Positions 1 to 9,180 of a stretch of DNA of 64,000 nucleotides are shown here, piece after piece. Under the pieces are notes generated by a model. That model saw only the letters and a list, made by a program, of their open reading frames with translations, had not been told where the DNA came from and did no database searches. The stretch is from Corythucha ciliata. Taxonomy: Eukaryota > Arthropoda > Insecta > Hemiptera > Tingidae. The position numbers were made by a program, and so were the translations under genes. The stretch is taken from positions 13,350,029 to 13,414,028 of the forward strand of contig CM075942.1 in the NCBI GenBank assembly GCA_038030265.1, written 5' to 3'. Every line of letters begins with the position of its first letter. Positions within the stretch are counted from its first letter, which is position 1.

Positions 1-159
1 CATGTTACCTGCTGGATATGTTTCTTTTCCTCGCCTGTCTTCACCACTGTCTACTTCATCGTCTGAAGTCTGCTTCCGTTGGACGTTTGGTGTTGAGTCC
101 CCGTCTTCGTCATGTCTGTCCTTTCTTCGTGCACTTTTGCATTTAGATTTATATGGCAT
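1..159 (-). CDS. N-terminal part of an LTR-element gag-like protein, cut by the window edge
   Basis: An open frame of 53 codons starts at an ATG (157-159, minus strand) and runs off position 1 without a stop. The peptide is strongly charged (K/R-rich start, then D/E-rich with ...TSDDEVDSGEDRR...), has no recognisable domain, and no hydrophobic segment. I call it gag-like only because of what lies upstream of it on the minus strand: about 45 bases away is a tRNA primer-site-like sequence next to a TG...CA-bounded LTR candidate (205-339), the usual order LTR, PBS, gag. The N-terminal region of Gag is poorly conserved, so family cannot be assigned. The rest of the element would lie to the left of this window. 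A chance ORF is possible. Confidence 0.35.
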   Translation of the reverse strand, partial: MPYKSKCKSARRKDRHDEDGDSTPNVQRKQTSDDEVDSGEDRRGKETYPAGNM

Positions 160-204
160 TACAGCCACAAGCGCGAAAAAAAAATAAATGTCCGCAGCGC
201 CAAA

Positions 205-339
205 TGTAAGGTACTCAAGTCATTTTAATAAACCAAAATCAAGTTCTGTATTTTAGCAAAAACGAAAACTCTCTTTTTCTATATCTCTCACAAGACGCCT
301 CCACTCTCACCCGTTGCTAGGGAACTCGCGTTCCCTACA
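205..339 (-). repeat. Candidate 5' LTR of an LTR retrotransposon (minus strand)
   Basis: On the minus strand this 135-bp interval begins TGTAGGGAACGC and ends GAGTACCTTACA, so it has TG...CA ends. It is followed after two bases by TGGCGCTGCGGACAT, which has the form of a primer-binding site (TGG start, complement of a tRNA CCA end). The length resembles the 119-bp LTRs of gypsy element 2, whose LTRs also end CTTACA. The partner LTR would lie outside the window, so neither identity nor target duplication can be tested here. Confidence 0.35.
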
Positions 340-776
340 GAACACACAATTTTAACGCGACACTTACTTTGTGTGTGTCCTCGGCTCATGCATCGAAAAC
401 AACGGCCATTTTTTAGAAGGATCTATCGCTCCTCACTCAAAGAAAGTCGTTGGTCGCAGCATTCCAAACTGTTATGAGCCTGTTTGCAGAACAAACAGCT
501 GGCGAGAATGTTCGAAACTAGTTCAGAAGTGGTAGGCACGCTGCCAGTAACCGACGAAGATGACTGAACTTTCTTCTTTAATGGATGAACATTCTCCTTC
601 ACGCCAAAAAACAGCTACTGCGAAGGCGACGCACTCTTCTCCTTCAACCTCAGACCTCGTGAATTTTACGAGACGATCAAGTTTCGTGGCTGAGAGATGC
701 TTCACGAAAATCAATTTCGTCAGAAACAATCGCTTGACGCTGTCACGTTCGAAGAAGTTCCTGAGTTAGACATGAC
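340..776. other. Intergenic stretch, possible BEL-like leader on the plus strand
   Basis: No gene is supported. A plus-strand open frame at 560-769 (69 codons, basic C-terminal half, ...NFTRRSSFVAE...) is preceded by a leader-like segment, and the adjacent minus-strand frame is BEL/Pao gag. The plus frame could be the N-terminus of the same gag with an inversion between the two, but its similarity is too weak to call. Confidence 0.2.
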
Positions 777-1148
777 TCAACCATCGGGGAAAAAAATGGC
801 AGCACAAGTGTCGTTTGACACTCCGAGCGACTCAAGAGCTTGTAATTGAGCTTCTAGCCGATTTAACAGAGACGATAAGCTAAAGTTTCTCGGGTTGAGA
901 CTTTTCTGCACAACCAAGGACAAAAGTTCCCGAGAATAAACTTCGATTAATAAATCTTTTCTCCCAAAACGGTCTTTTAAGGCTTGAACAGCTTTCGAAT
1001 AATTTTGACTCGATGGAGGATAGGCATCGATCACTTCCCGAGCCTTTGAACCAGGGACTGTGGACTGTATGAGGTACTGAAATTTTTCAGCTTCGTCTAA
1101 TTCCTCATCATTATCAATTTTCTCAAACAGGGCCCAATTGTTTGACAA
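777..1148 (-). pseudogene. BEL/Pao retrotransposon gag fragment (DUF1759-type)
   Basis: The 123-residue frame has the pattern of the DUF1759 domain found in BEL/Pao Gag polyproteins. It includes FEKIDNDEELDEAEKFQYL (about residues 9-27), then a conserved stretch in which the protein folds small residues around ...SKAREVIDAYP... (34-44), a QNYSKAVQALKDRFGR helix (48-63), and DLLIEVYSRELLSLV (65-79). In intact elements this domain is several hundred residues and continues into zinc knuckles and Pao protease. Here it stops at a TGA after ...CAAIFFPDG, and no protease or RT follows in the downstream minus-strand direction. It is therefore a short relic. What is seen is the domain pattern; that it comes from a BEL/Pao element is family knowledge. 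Confidence 0.6.
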
Positions 1149-4100
1149 CTGTTAGGCCAACCCAAAAATGTCCTTGTTTTGGTTCCTCAAAAGGCAAACT
1201 TTTGTTGGGATTGACACCACGCTGATGTCTGCAATGTCAAATTCTTCAAGTGTACTAGTTGTTGGAGGGGGGGGGGGGTCACAATACTGGTGATGGGTTC
1301 GAAGATCCAATCGAATGCTTGGGACCGTGAGGTACTAAATACCACGTCACTGCGAGATTCAGCTTCGGTCGGCTTCTATACGCAGTTTTTAGCCCATCCC
1401 TCAATTATTTATCATGTCTTCTTGAGGAACCGCATGATAATCGGTCAATTATAAGCTAACAACGTTTGGATAGAAAGTGGTTGGTGAGCCCATGCCCACG
1501 GCCCTAAGAAGAGGGCTTCACGAGCTTTAACAAGGGCTACGAAAACAATATTGTACTTTGTACCCTCGCGTATATAAAAGCTGGCGCGTAAACCAGTCGT
1601 TTCCCGCGGGCTCAGGGACTAAAAGAGAAACGAGCAGTGATAAATCCTGCAGAAGAAACGACGGTCACAGTATTTTCTTTTGTTTATTTTATTTTAATTT
1701 TCGAAGGATTCATTGCTTATGTGCACACTGAGCGACAGCTTAGAAATACTCCGCCGCGCAATGAAACCGGAAAGTGGCAAGGACATGAGGCGTTGTTTGT
1801 TACGTGAACTTGCCAGCGGAAAGCCGTCTGAAATCTTCAACTAATTTGGTTTTAAAACCAAAGAATAAACTAGCGTGCCCTTGGTTTTGTCCTTGTTCAA
1901 TTTTACTTCTAAATTTTGTTGCTTTTGTTATTATTCAAGAATTTATTTCGCGCTTTACGCACACTACTGAATTACGAATGGTTGCTTCGTCTGATACGCT
2001 TCTTCTTTGAACCAAACTGAAGCAGTAACGACCTTTGGCTCATCCCATTTTGATAAGTGTCAGGACGTTCCGTAATTTACGAGTTTTTTTGTCCCCCCTC
2101 CCCCCGCCAACCACTCATCACAAAAATTTCCCTTCAAACGCACTGACACTGTCAGGTCACTCCCTTTCTTTTACTCCATGGGGGCAAAGTTTTGCGGTAA
2201 ATAATCAAACGAACTGTTTGGTATCCATTCGTGGGCGTGTTGCGTCATTTTCTGTGAGAGGGGTGTTTTGCAAGTTGGGGCTACCTGCTTTTCTTAGTCA
2301 CCCTCCCCCTCCCACGGCCCGTGAAGTGAAGAAGAAGAAAAAAGAAAGCGTGGAAAAGGTGAAACAGACCCTGCTTATTTTAAATTAATTGCTTTTTTTT
2401 AGTTTGGTCAGTTCAGGAGGGCAAAACAGGGGTGAAATTTGTACTAAGGAAAGGTTTGATTGATTGTTGAACAAGCTCGCGTTAAACGCTGATTACCGCT
2501 TCTTTCACTTCAAGTTTTAATTAATTCTTATAACACACTGTTCGCATATCACGAAAACTCCTTTTTATCGCAAGACAAATGGAAGAGGGGAGGTGGGAGG
2601 CTTCAAGGGAGAGTGACTGTGAATATTAATAGCCGCACTGGGGCACCGTTGAAGGAGGACGACCTCTTTGGAGACATTGTAAATCAGCAAACACTTTCCC
2701 TTCACCATAACTGTGTCAGTTTTGCAAACAAGGGACTGAACCAACCCCCCCTTTTTTTTGCAATTATCTGTTCCAACCCTTTCTTCTATAAGTGAATTGG
2801 TTTCATGAGAAGATGTAGAGGGGGGGGGGACTTCCAAGGACGAGCTTTCAGTTTCTCTTGAATTCAAAACAGGGCCACCCTCTTTAAAGACACATGATTA
2901 TTACTACAATGGGTTACACTATTCCGAAGAAACCATCTTTGGGGGGGCTCTTTTGAATAGTTCGACAAACTTTGCTCCCCCCACCCCCGCCACAAACAAC
3001 ACCACTGACTGCGCTATTTTTATTTTCGAAAACAAGAAATTCCCCACCAAAAAAACTCATTTTTATCTATTTCGTCTGTAAGAGGGTGACTACTTTTTTT
3101 TTTTTTTTTTTTTTGGCACGAGCAATTCGTCAACGCCTCACCGACTGGTAGAAAAAACCCCTCGCTTCATGAGAAAGACACGTCCCAAACCGAACGAAAA
3201 AACCAATTCCCCGGGGCAATTTACAAAACCATTATCTCGTAGTGCAGGGGTGGATGAGGATAGAAGGGGGATGATGGGGGGGGGGAAACAGTGGTAAGAG
3301 AAAGGTTTTTTTTTTTTTTTTTTTGGAAACGGAATCTTCGATAATTCCTTGGATTGGGGTTTTTTGAACGAGGTGCGCGAGGAGTCGCGTGAGAAAGACA
3401 CTAATCCTTAGATTTGATCTATTCAACCGGGAAGCAAATTACGACCCCCCCCCTCGCCCTCCTACACCTATAGACAAAGGAAGAGAGCTGAAAAGTAGTT
3501 GAGTATTTTAAAAGCGCTGATAAAAGAAAATAAGTTAAACTTAAAGGGAGAGTCTCTTCGATCACGAAACACACATGAGAGAGATGGCACGTCCTATAGC
3601 GGAAAGTTCACCCTCGCCCCGCCACCCGCTCGTCAACCCATCACTAACGTATCAACAATTTGAAGCTATTTTTTTTTTTTCATTTTATTACATACTTCAA
3701 GCCTTCGCAAAAACGGTATTATGCGCTGTTTTTGAAAACACCAATTCCCCCGTCCCCCCAGCTAAATAAAAAGTTTTTCGCCGAACAGCCAGTGTCACGA
3801 GTCCTTGAATAATAATAAATGAGACTGAAAGGGGCCAAACAAAGTCTGTTTCGTTTCCCTAATGTGTGTGCAACCAACGCCACCACCACCACCACCACCA
3901 CCACCACCCTCCCCCCATCGACCACTTACTGACAAAAAGAATTTTGGAAGCCGGTAGGACAATTTTTTTTTTGTCTCTCTCACTATTAAGAAGCCCACCC
4001 GCGTTGACCGTTTAGGTCACGGCAGGGTCACTTGTAAACAACTTTAGTTCTGACGAATTAGCCTTTTGAAATTGTCAAGTAATCGGCAAAACGTTGACAG

Positions 4101-6135
4101 GACGGGTTGGTGGGGAGGAAGGGATCTCCGGATATGTCGAGATAACTAGATAATGAGGCCGTCCAAAAGCTATAGTCAACTGATCCGGAACACCTTGTTT
4201 GAGAGTTGACTCGATCAAGCGTTAACTACCAACCGTGACTTTCATTGACCCCCTCCACCCCACCCGACACGATAGTGACTGATTACGATGACCGTGCTTA
4301 ATAGTTTCGGTACGTTACTGGTTTCATTTGACTATACAACTTTAAGAGGCTGCCGGCTTGTTTTTCTTTTTTTTGTCAAATAAGGGAGGCATTTTAATTT
4401 TAAACCACATTTCTGAGTCCTTCTTTTTTGAATGAATGGGTGAGGGGGGTTGGGGAACGAGATCTGACTGTCAAACTCATCAGCGAACCGCGAAGCAGTG
4501 AAAACGAGTTCTTTTGAAAAATGTATCAGTTTATTTGAAATTCGGCGGTGAGTAAAACGTGATCTGAAAGTTGTTACTGATCAGGCAAGGACGATTTTTT
4601 TTTTCACGTCTCCATTTCTTTGGTGCTTGTAAATCGTCGTTGATCCCAATGAGCTTTTCACAGCAACGGAGTAATGAGCTTTGCTCATTACACGAGTTAA
4701 TTGATTGACTTGTTCAGGGTGGTACGCTATCGGGGCACATCACTGCCCATCGATAACCTTCCGAGGTGGAAAACAACTGAGCCAACTGAGGTGCCAAACA
4801 AAATTCACTAGAAAAGTTTTGAGCCCATCCAATACTGACAAGGGTCCATCGAAACACCCAATTTTTTATTCTATCGAAAATGTGACTAATATTGTGGAAT
4901 GTGACAATTGTTGGCGTGACTTCAAAAGTCCGGTTTTCAATTATTTACTTCTGTTCAATAACCGTCAAAAAAGTAGTTGTTTTTTTTTTTTTTGTCGTGA
5001 GCGAGTCTATTGTTTCTAAAATGTCACCAGAAATGCTCTGTTTAAGCTCACCTTCATGAAAGAGAACGTCTGGTTGACGGGGTTATCGTGGTGAAGGGGG
5101 AGGGGAGTTGTCAAAAAGTTACGGTGGCACCGTGTTTAATAAGGTGGAAAAAGAATGGAAAGCTCGCTTCTTTTAGTTTTTCCTCTTGTTATCTCTAGAC
5201 CGGACGCTGATAATCAAATAACATAAAACAAAAAAAAAAAAAAAAACAGGGGTACAAACGCGTAAAATGTCGTAAAGGTATATACCTAAGACAGGATTAA
5301 CTCCGGAAAATGTTATAAAAGAAACTTTTTTTTTTTTCATTCCTTGGCTTGTTTACCAATGTCGCACAGTGTAAACAAAACTCAGCAGGCGCATCGGCCA
5401 CCTATGGTGAAAAGAGGAGAGAATCATCATTATGTGGGCCGCGTCAATTAATAATAATTGGCTTCGCTATGGTCGTCCAATTACTCTGATAGCGTAACCA
5501 AATTCTCGACTATAATTGAAGGAGTTTCTATAAATTGATAAAAATATCCGAAGAACTATTCCGACAATTCTGGTTTCCCTCCCTTTTTTCACCTTTTGCC
5601 ATCCCGCACGGTCACCGGCCAGCAACTTCTGCTCTGTTGGTCATTTCGCTCCGCCCACAATTAGCGACGCCCATTAAAGCCAAACGGCATTTTTTTTTCT
5701 CTCTTTTTCTTTCCTTCCTCCTTTCTCGCTCTCCGATGATTCTCTTTTTCCCTGTTTAATACTTTTCGAGACAATAAATAAATCACTTTTCTTTAAGTGG
5801 ACAAAGACCTCTCAACCAGCCAGCAGTATTGCCGGGTGGTTCTTTTTAAAAAAAAAAATAATTTCCCTCTCCGTGGAAGAACAATCTTGTTCCGTGGTGT
5901 TTGACCAGTGGTCGAGCCGTTTTCAATGAGGAACCCCCCCCCCCCCACACCGCCATCAACCCATTTCATCGAACTACAGATTTTGAACAAACGCAGGAGC
6001 GGTTTCATGCCTGAGGCATTGATAGTATCCAGGGCGTTACAATACAATTTTGCACACATTCATGGGCTAAAGACAATGTGCGCAAGCTTTTCAAGTGATT
6101 GCCCACACGTCACTGGTGTCCGGACTGTTGGATTT

Positions 6136-6138
<3 letters not shown>
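1149..6138. other. Unassigned AT-rich DNA with homopolymers and simple repeats
   Basis: I see no supportable gene in about 5 kb. The stretch has many mononucleotide runs: poly-T at about 3092-3114 and 3306-3324, G runs at 1266-1278 and 2820-2829, and C runs at 5935-5946. There is also a (CCA)n run at about 3880-3907. Open frames here are short, overlap on both strands, and translate the homopolymers. A small hairpin, GTAATGAGC...GCTCATTAC, sits at about 4671-4691. Confidence 0.5.
3880..3907. repeat. (CCA)n microsatellite
   Basis: About nine consecutive CCA/ACC triplets followed by a C-rich tract. Frames across it read poly-Val or poly-Gly on the minus strand and are not credible proteins. 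Confidence 0.85.

Positions 6139-6172
<34 letters not shown>
6139..6172 (-). repeat. Poly(A) tail of the R1-like LINE
   Basis: Thirty-four consecutive T on the plus strand, directly after a GC-rich segment that reads ...AGTGGAGGTTA on the minus strand. It marks the 3' end of the LINE. Confidence 0.7.
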
Positions 6173-6176
<4 letters not shown>

Positions 6177-6483
6177 TCCACTATCCAAGAGCAGGGCCAT
6201 GGCACACGCCCCAGGCCCCCAGGCACGGAATCCCAAGTGGATTATTGTGCCGCTCTTGAGATCACCGTATGAGGTTGATGAGGGCCTCAGCTAGAGTCTC
6301 GCTGGCCGGAACATATCAGGCGTGTGAAGCCCGAAAATGCTGATCCTGCGAAGATAGCTCTCTCCTCTTAATAAGGTTAGAGGTCATCGCTTCTTAGAAC
6401 TGGACCCTTGAGCACGAGAGTGACAAGGATGACGAGCTAGCGCGCGCCGAGTGCGGTGCACTCGAAGAGATTATAGCCCCTGC

Positions 6484-6580
6484 ACCGGGGTGTGTTCTTT
6501 AGAACAGCCCGCCGAGGGTGTGTTTTTCAAAAACTCCCCTCAGCGGGTATGCTCCTTAGAACTGCCCTCCACAGGTACGT
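6484..6580. repeat. Short degenerate tandem repeat in the LINE 3' region
   Basis: Three diverged copies of about 33 bp, each with GGGTRTG followed by TT(A/C)(G/A)AAC and CCCBCC (for example GGGGTGTGTTCTTTAGAACA). Internal 3'-UTR repeats are common in R1-clade LINEs. Confidence 0.5.
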
Positions 6581-7456
6581 CCCAGGTCCCATCAATGTCG
6601 TGTTTGACCTCGGTGGTATCCATGGACGGAGCAGCCGGTGACTGCGGCGTTCTCGGAAGGTTCTTTGAGCCCCCTCCGACTTCTTCATATAAACTTCTGG
6701 GTGAGCCCTTCAAGGTCCTTCAAGGAAGCCAGGGTAATATAAGTCTACCGCCGGTGGAGCCCTGCATGCCGTAAGCCCCGAGGCCTGCGGTAAGCCTATT
6801 ACACCAGGAGATCGGCCGGTGCCCCGGGGGTCCATTCAAAGCACACTTTGCCCCCTGTACCATGCAGACCTTAGATACGGACCAAACACCTTGTCTTGAG
6901 GGGGGAAGGAATAGCTAGAGGAGGTAGGAGACGCCATCCCCTTCTGTCCCGGACTCAGGACAGCCCTTAACCCGTTGTTTGTCCACGGGGTCGTATTCGA
7001 CCCCCATGATCGATGAGTGGGTACCGATAACGGACTCCCCACCGCACACGGTGCGCCTTATTCTGACCCAACCCACCATCGCACCGTATCGTGGGTCGGG
7101 CCAATGGTGGGGTCCCCCATCCACAACCCGGGGGACGCGCCCGTAGGGGAAACGAACCCCGTGAAAAGTTTGTAGCCATTCACACGGATCCATGTAGCCA
7201 TTCGACGGAGGTCCGTCGCGGGTGGATTTGAGGTTGCAGTGGTTGTTCATGGAGAGGCGGCCGCCTGTAAATCCTCAACAAAATGTCAATGTGAAACCTA
7301 CTATTGCTTAAACTGCAGCTATTAGTAAGTCAATGACCTTCGGAGCCTAAATGACATCGCAGGTTCATTAGTTGGTCGGTACTCTCTCTCTCTCTCTGCG
7401 GAACTCCTTAAGATGTGGCCAGTACCTAGACCTTTTTGCAGGCCTTTACCTGGCCT

Positions 7457-7739
7457 CAGTAGGAAATTAATAGTTATATTGTCCTCTTCACGATTTTATT
7501 ATTTAATTGGCGGAACTAGTTTTCAGCCCACGGAGCTATTATCAACGCCTTCCAGTCTAGTCTTAATAAGTGATAGGTGCCTACATCTTGACACGCGATG
7601 AAAATTGACACGGGTATCCTCCATATATAAGCCCCAAAAGTTGGAAGGCGTTGATAATGGCTCCGTGGGCCGAAAACTAGTTCCGCCAATTAAATAATAA
7701 AATCGTGAAGAGGACAATATAACTATTGATTTCCTACTG
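7457..7739. mobile_element. 283-bp foldback MITE inserted in the LINE 3' region
   Basis: The first 98 bases (7457-7554) are the near-perfect reverse complement of the last 98 (7642-7739). Both ends read CAGTAGGAAAT inward. The loop of about 87 bp holds no gene. The element is AT-rich within GC-rich LINE sequence. I could not identify a clear target duplication: the left flank is GGCCT and the right flank ATATAC. CAGT-type ends recall Tc1/mariner or hAT, but the superfamily is open. Confidence 0.75.
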
Positions 7740-7965
7740 ATATACATCCTTCACTACGTCGCCGCACTCACTACGTGCCCGGATACCGCAACAGAGTCGG
7801 TCCCATCACTCAGCTCAACCCGTTAGCCACGGCTGCTGGCCAGCCAGCCGCGCCCGAGAGAGACCACGCGGAGGTGGGTCTTTTGAGCTGAGGATGCTGG
7901 CTTCCGCCATGGACCGAAACCGGACAGGGAAGAGAACCCTGCCCGGGTTGCCCGAGTAGGGAACC

Positions 7966-8304
7966 CTACTCAAGCATGGCCGGTCCCAGCCCTCTTCGCT
8001 CCAGCCAGGAGCGGGAGAAAGCCAGGAGGCGGCCATACGCCCGCCGGTCTCGGACAAGAGCCGAGTCTTCCGGTGGGCCTCCACTCCCCCATGTCGCCCG
8101 CCGCAGATCCCCGTGGAGGCTGCAGCGACGAAGCACATGGTCGGCGGTCTCCTCCTCGACACCACAAGGGCATGTTGGAGAGCCCCGCCGCCGGAAGAAC
8201 CACAACTTGGCGTTAAACGAGCCGTGTCCAGTCAGGATTTTCATGGCAGCGTGCTCAAGGGTGAACCACTTGGCCGCTGCCAGTCTCGTCCGAACGTCGG
8301 GCAC
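7966..8304 (-). CDS. R1-like LINE, C-terminal domain with CCHC zinc motif (fragment)
   Basis: This 112-residue fragment matches the extreme C-terminus of R1-clade LINE polyproteins. The signature LTGHGSFN (residues 25-31) precedes a zinc knuckle C45-x-C47-x8-H56-x4-C61 (CPCGVEEETADHVLRRC), and the tail ends with a W/L-rich helix. In intact elements this follows the RT thumb and is thought to help bind RNA or target DNA. It lies in a different frame from the RT fragment upstream (9118-8462), so at least one frameshift separates them. The start shown is simply the first Met in the open stretch. It is a remnant, not an independent gene. Confidence 0.65.
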   Translation of the reverse strand: MPDVRTRLAAAKWFTLEHAAMKILTGHGSFNAKLWFFRRRGSPTCPCGVEEETADHVLRRCSLHGDLRRATWGSGGPPEDSALVRDRRAYGRLLAFSRSWLERRGLGPAMLE

Positions 8305-8461
8305 GAACCCGAATGTACGCCTACCCGTTGAACTGTAAGTCCAACGCGCCTACCAAGCCTCAACGACTAGGTCATCAAGGAGGCGGAGGCCCCATGCGGC
8401 CCCCCACTCCTCGGCCAAGAGACCGAGGCGCTCTGCCCAATCTTCACGGCACCGTACCCAG

Positions 8462-9118
8462 TCAAAGTTTCCCTGAACCAGGCGGCGCCCGTGAACCCAT
8501 GCGTCGAGCAGGAGGTATCCCCGCCAGCACCTGAAGCACGTCGGAACTGACAGTCCGGTACGCCATGGTCACCCTTACCAAGGCCTGCCGCTGCAAGCTG
8601 AGGACCTTCGCCCTCTGAGCTTTCGTGGGCCGGTGCCACCACCACGTTGCACCGTGCAGCAGGGTAGGTACGAATACCGCCCTGAAGTAACGAGCTCGGC
8701 AGTGGAAGTTCGTGCCCCATACGTTTCCCCCCACCGACCAAAAGAGGGCAAAGGTCCTCTCTAGCTTCCCCGCAACCGCCTCTAGCTGCGGGGTCGCTGT
8801 CCTCCCCGGGTTAATCTCGACCCCTAGGTAGCGGCCCTGCCGTTCCCCCACAAGGCGTGATCCCCGATAGCGCACCACCAGGGGGCTACCCTGCGAGAGA
8901 CGATCCCGCATTAGGACCATTTGGGTCTTCGGCACAGCGAGAGCCAGTTTGACCGCCCCGCACCATTCGTCCACGACCCGCAACAGCCGATCGATCTCCC
9001 GACCGGCCTCATCCCGGGAGCGCGCCGCGACAACAACCGCAAGGTCGTCCACGTACGCCACTCCCTCGAAACCCTCCCCCTGCAAAAGCCACAAAAGGGC
9101 TTTTTTAGAAACGTCCAA
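8462..9118 (-). CDS. R1-like LINE reverse transcriptase, catalytic and thumb part (fragment)
   Basis: This 218-residue fragment begins just upstream of the polymerase catalytic box. YVDDLAVVV (residues 22-30) is the palm motif, with V in place of the usual A of YADD. It is followed by the conserved KTQMVLM strand (63-69) and RYLGVEI (95-101), then the thumb segment with a W-rich stretch and QRQALVRVTMAYRTVSSDVLQV (174-195), a pattern typical of R1-clade elements. Fingers and upstream palm (about 300 residues) and the endonuclease are missing. The downstream C-terminal domain is out of frame. The high GC content differs from the neighbouring DNA, consistent with an insertion. Confidence 0.7.
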   Translation of the reverse strand: MDVSKKALLWLLQGEGFEGVAYVDDLAVVVAARSRDEAGREIDRLLRVVDEWCGAVKLALAVPKTQMVLMRDRLSQGSPLVVRYRGSRLVGERQGRYLGVEINPGRTATPQLEAVAGKLERTFALFWSVGGNVWGTNFHCRARYFRAVFVPTLLHGATWWWHRPTKAQRAKVLSLQRQALVRVTMAYRTVSSDVLQVLAGIPPARRMGSRAPPGSGKL

Positions 9119-9180
9119 TGCCGTGGATATTTTGGTGCGAAACGTTGCAATTCCATACGGTTGTTCATCAACCGTAATTA

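Larger units (their letters stand above)
6139..9180 (-). mobile_element. 5'-truncated R1-like non-LTR retrotransposon (LINE), minus strand
   Basis: A GC-rich block stands out from AT-rich surroundings. On the minus strand it reads: part of a reverse transcriptase with YVDD (9118-8462), a C-terminal zinc-knuckle segment (8304-7966), a long GC-rich 3' region, then a 34-base A-tail (the T run 6139-6172). The RT starts just before its catalytic motif, so most of the ORF is missing on the 5' side, as expected for 5' truncation by incomplete reverse transcription. The 3' region is interrupted by a foldback MITE (7457-7739) and an AT-rich stretch with a (CT)n run (about 7382-7397). The exact 5' boundary near 9120-9180 is uncertain because I could not find a target-site duplication. 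Confidence 0.7.

Noticed and set aside
3719..3998. Val- or Gly-rich ORFs across the (CCA)n tract
   Set aside because: They are simple translations of a microsatellite.
9158..9176. ACGGTTG...CAACCGT hairpin as a terminator
   Set aside because: A seven-base stem in eukaryotic DNA with no associated gene is not meaningful by itself.
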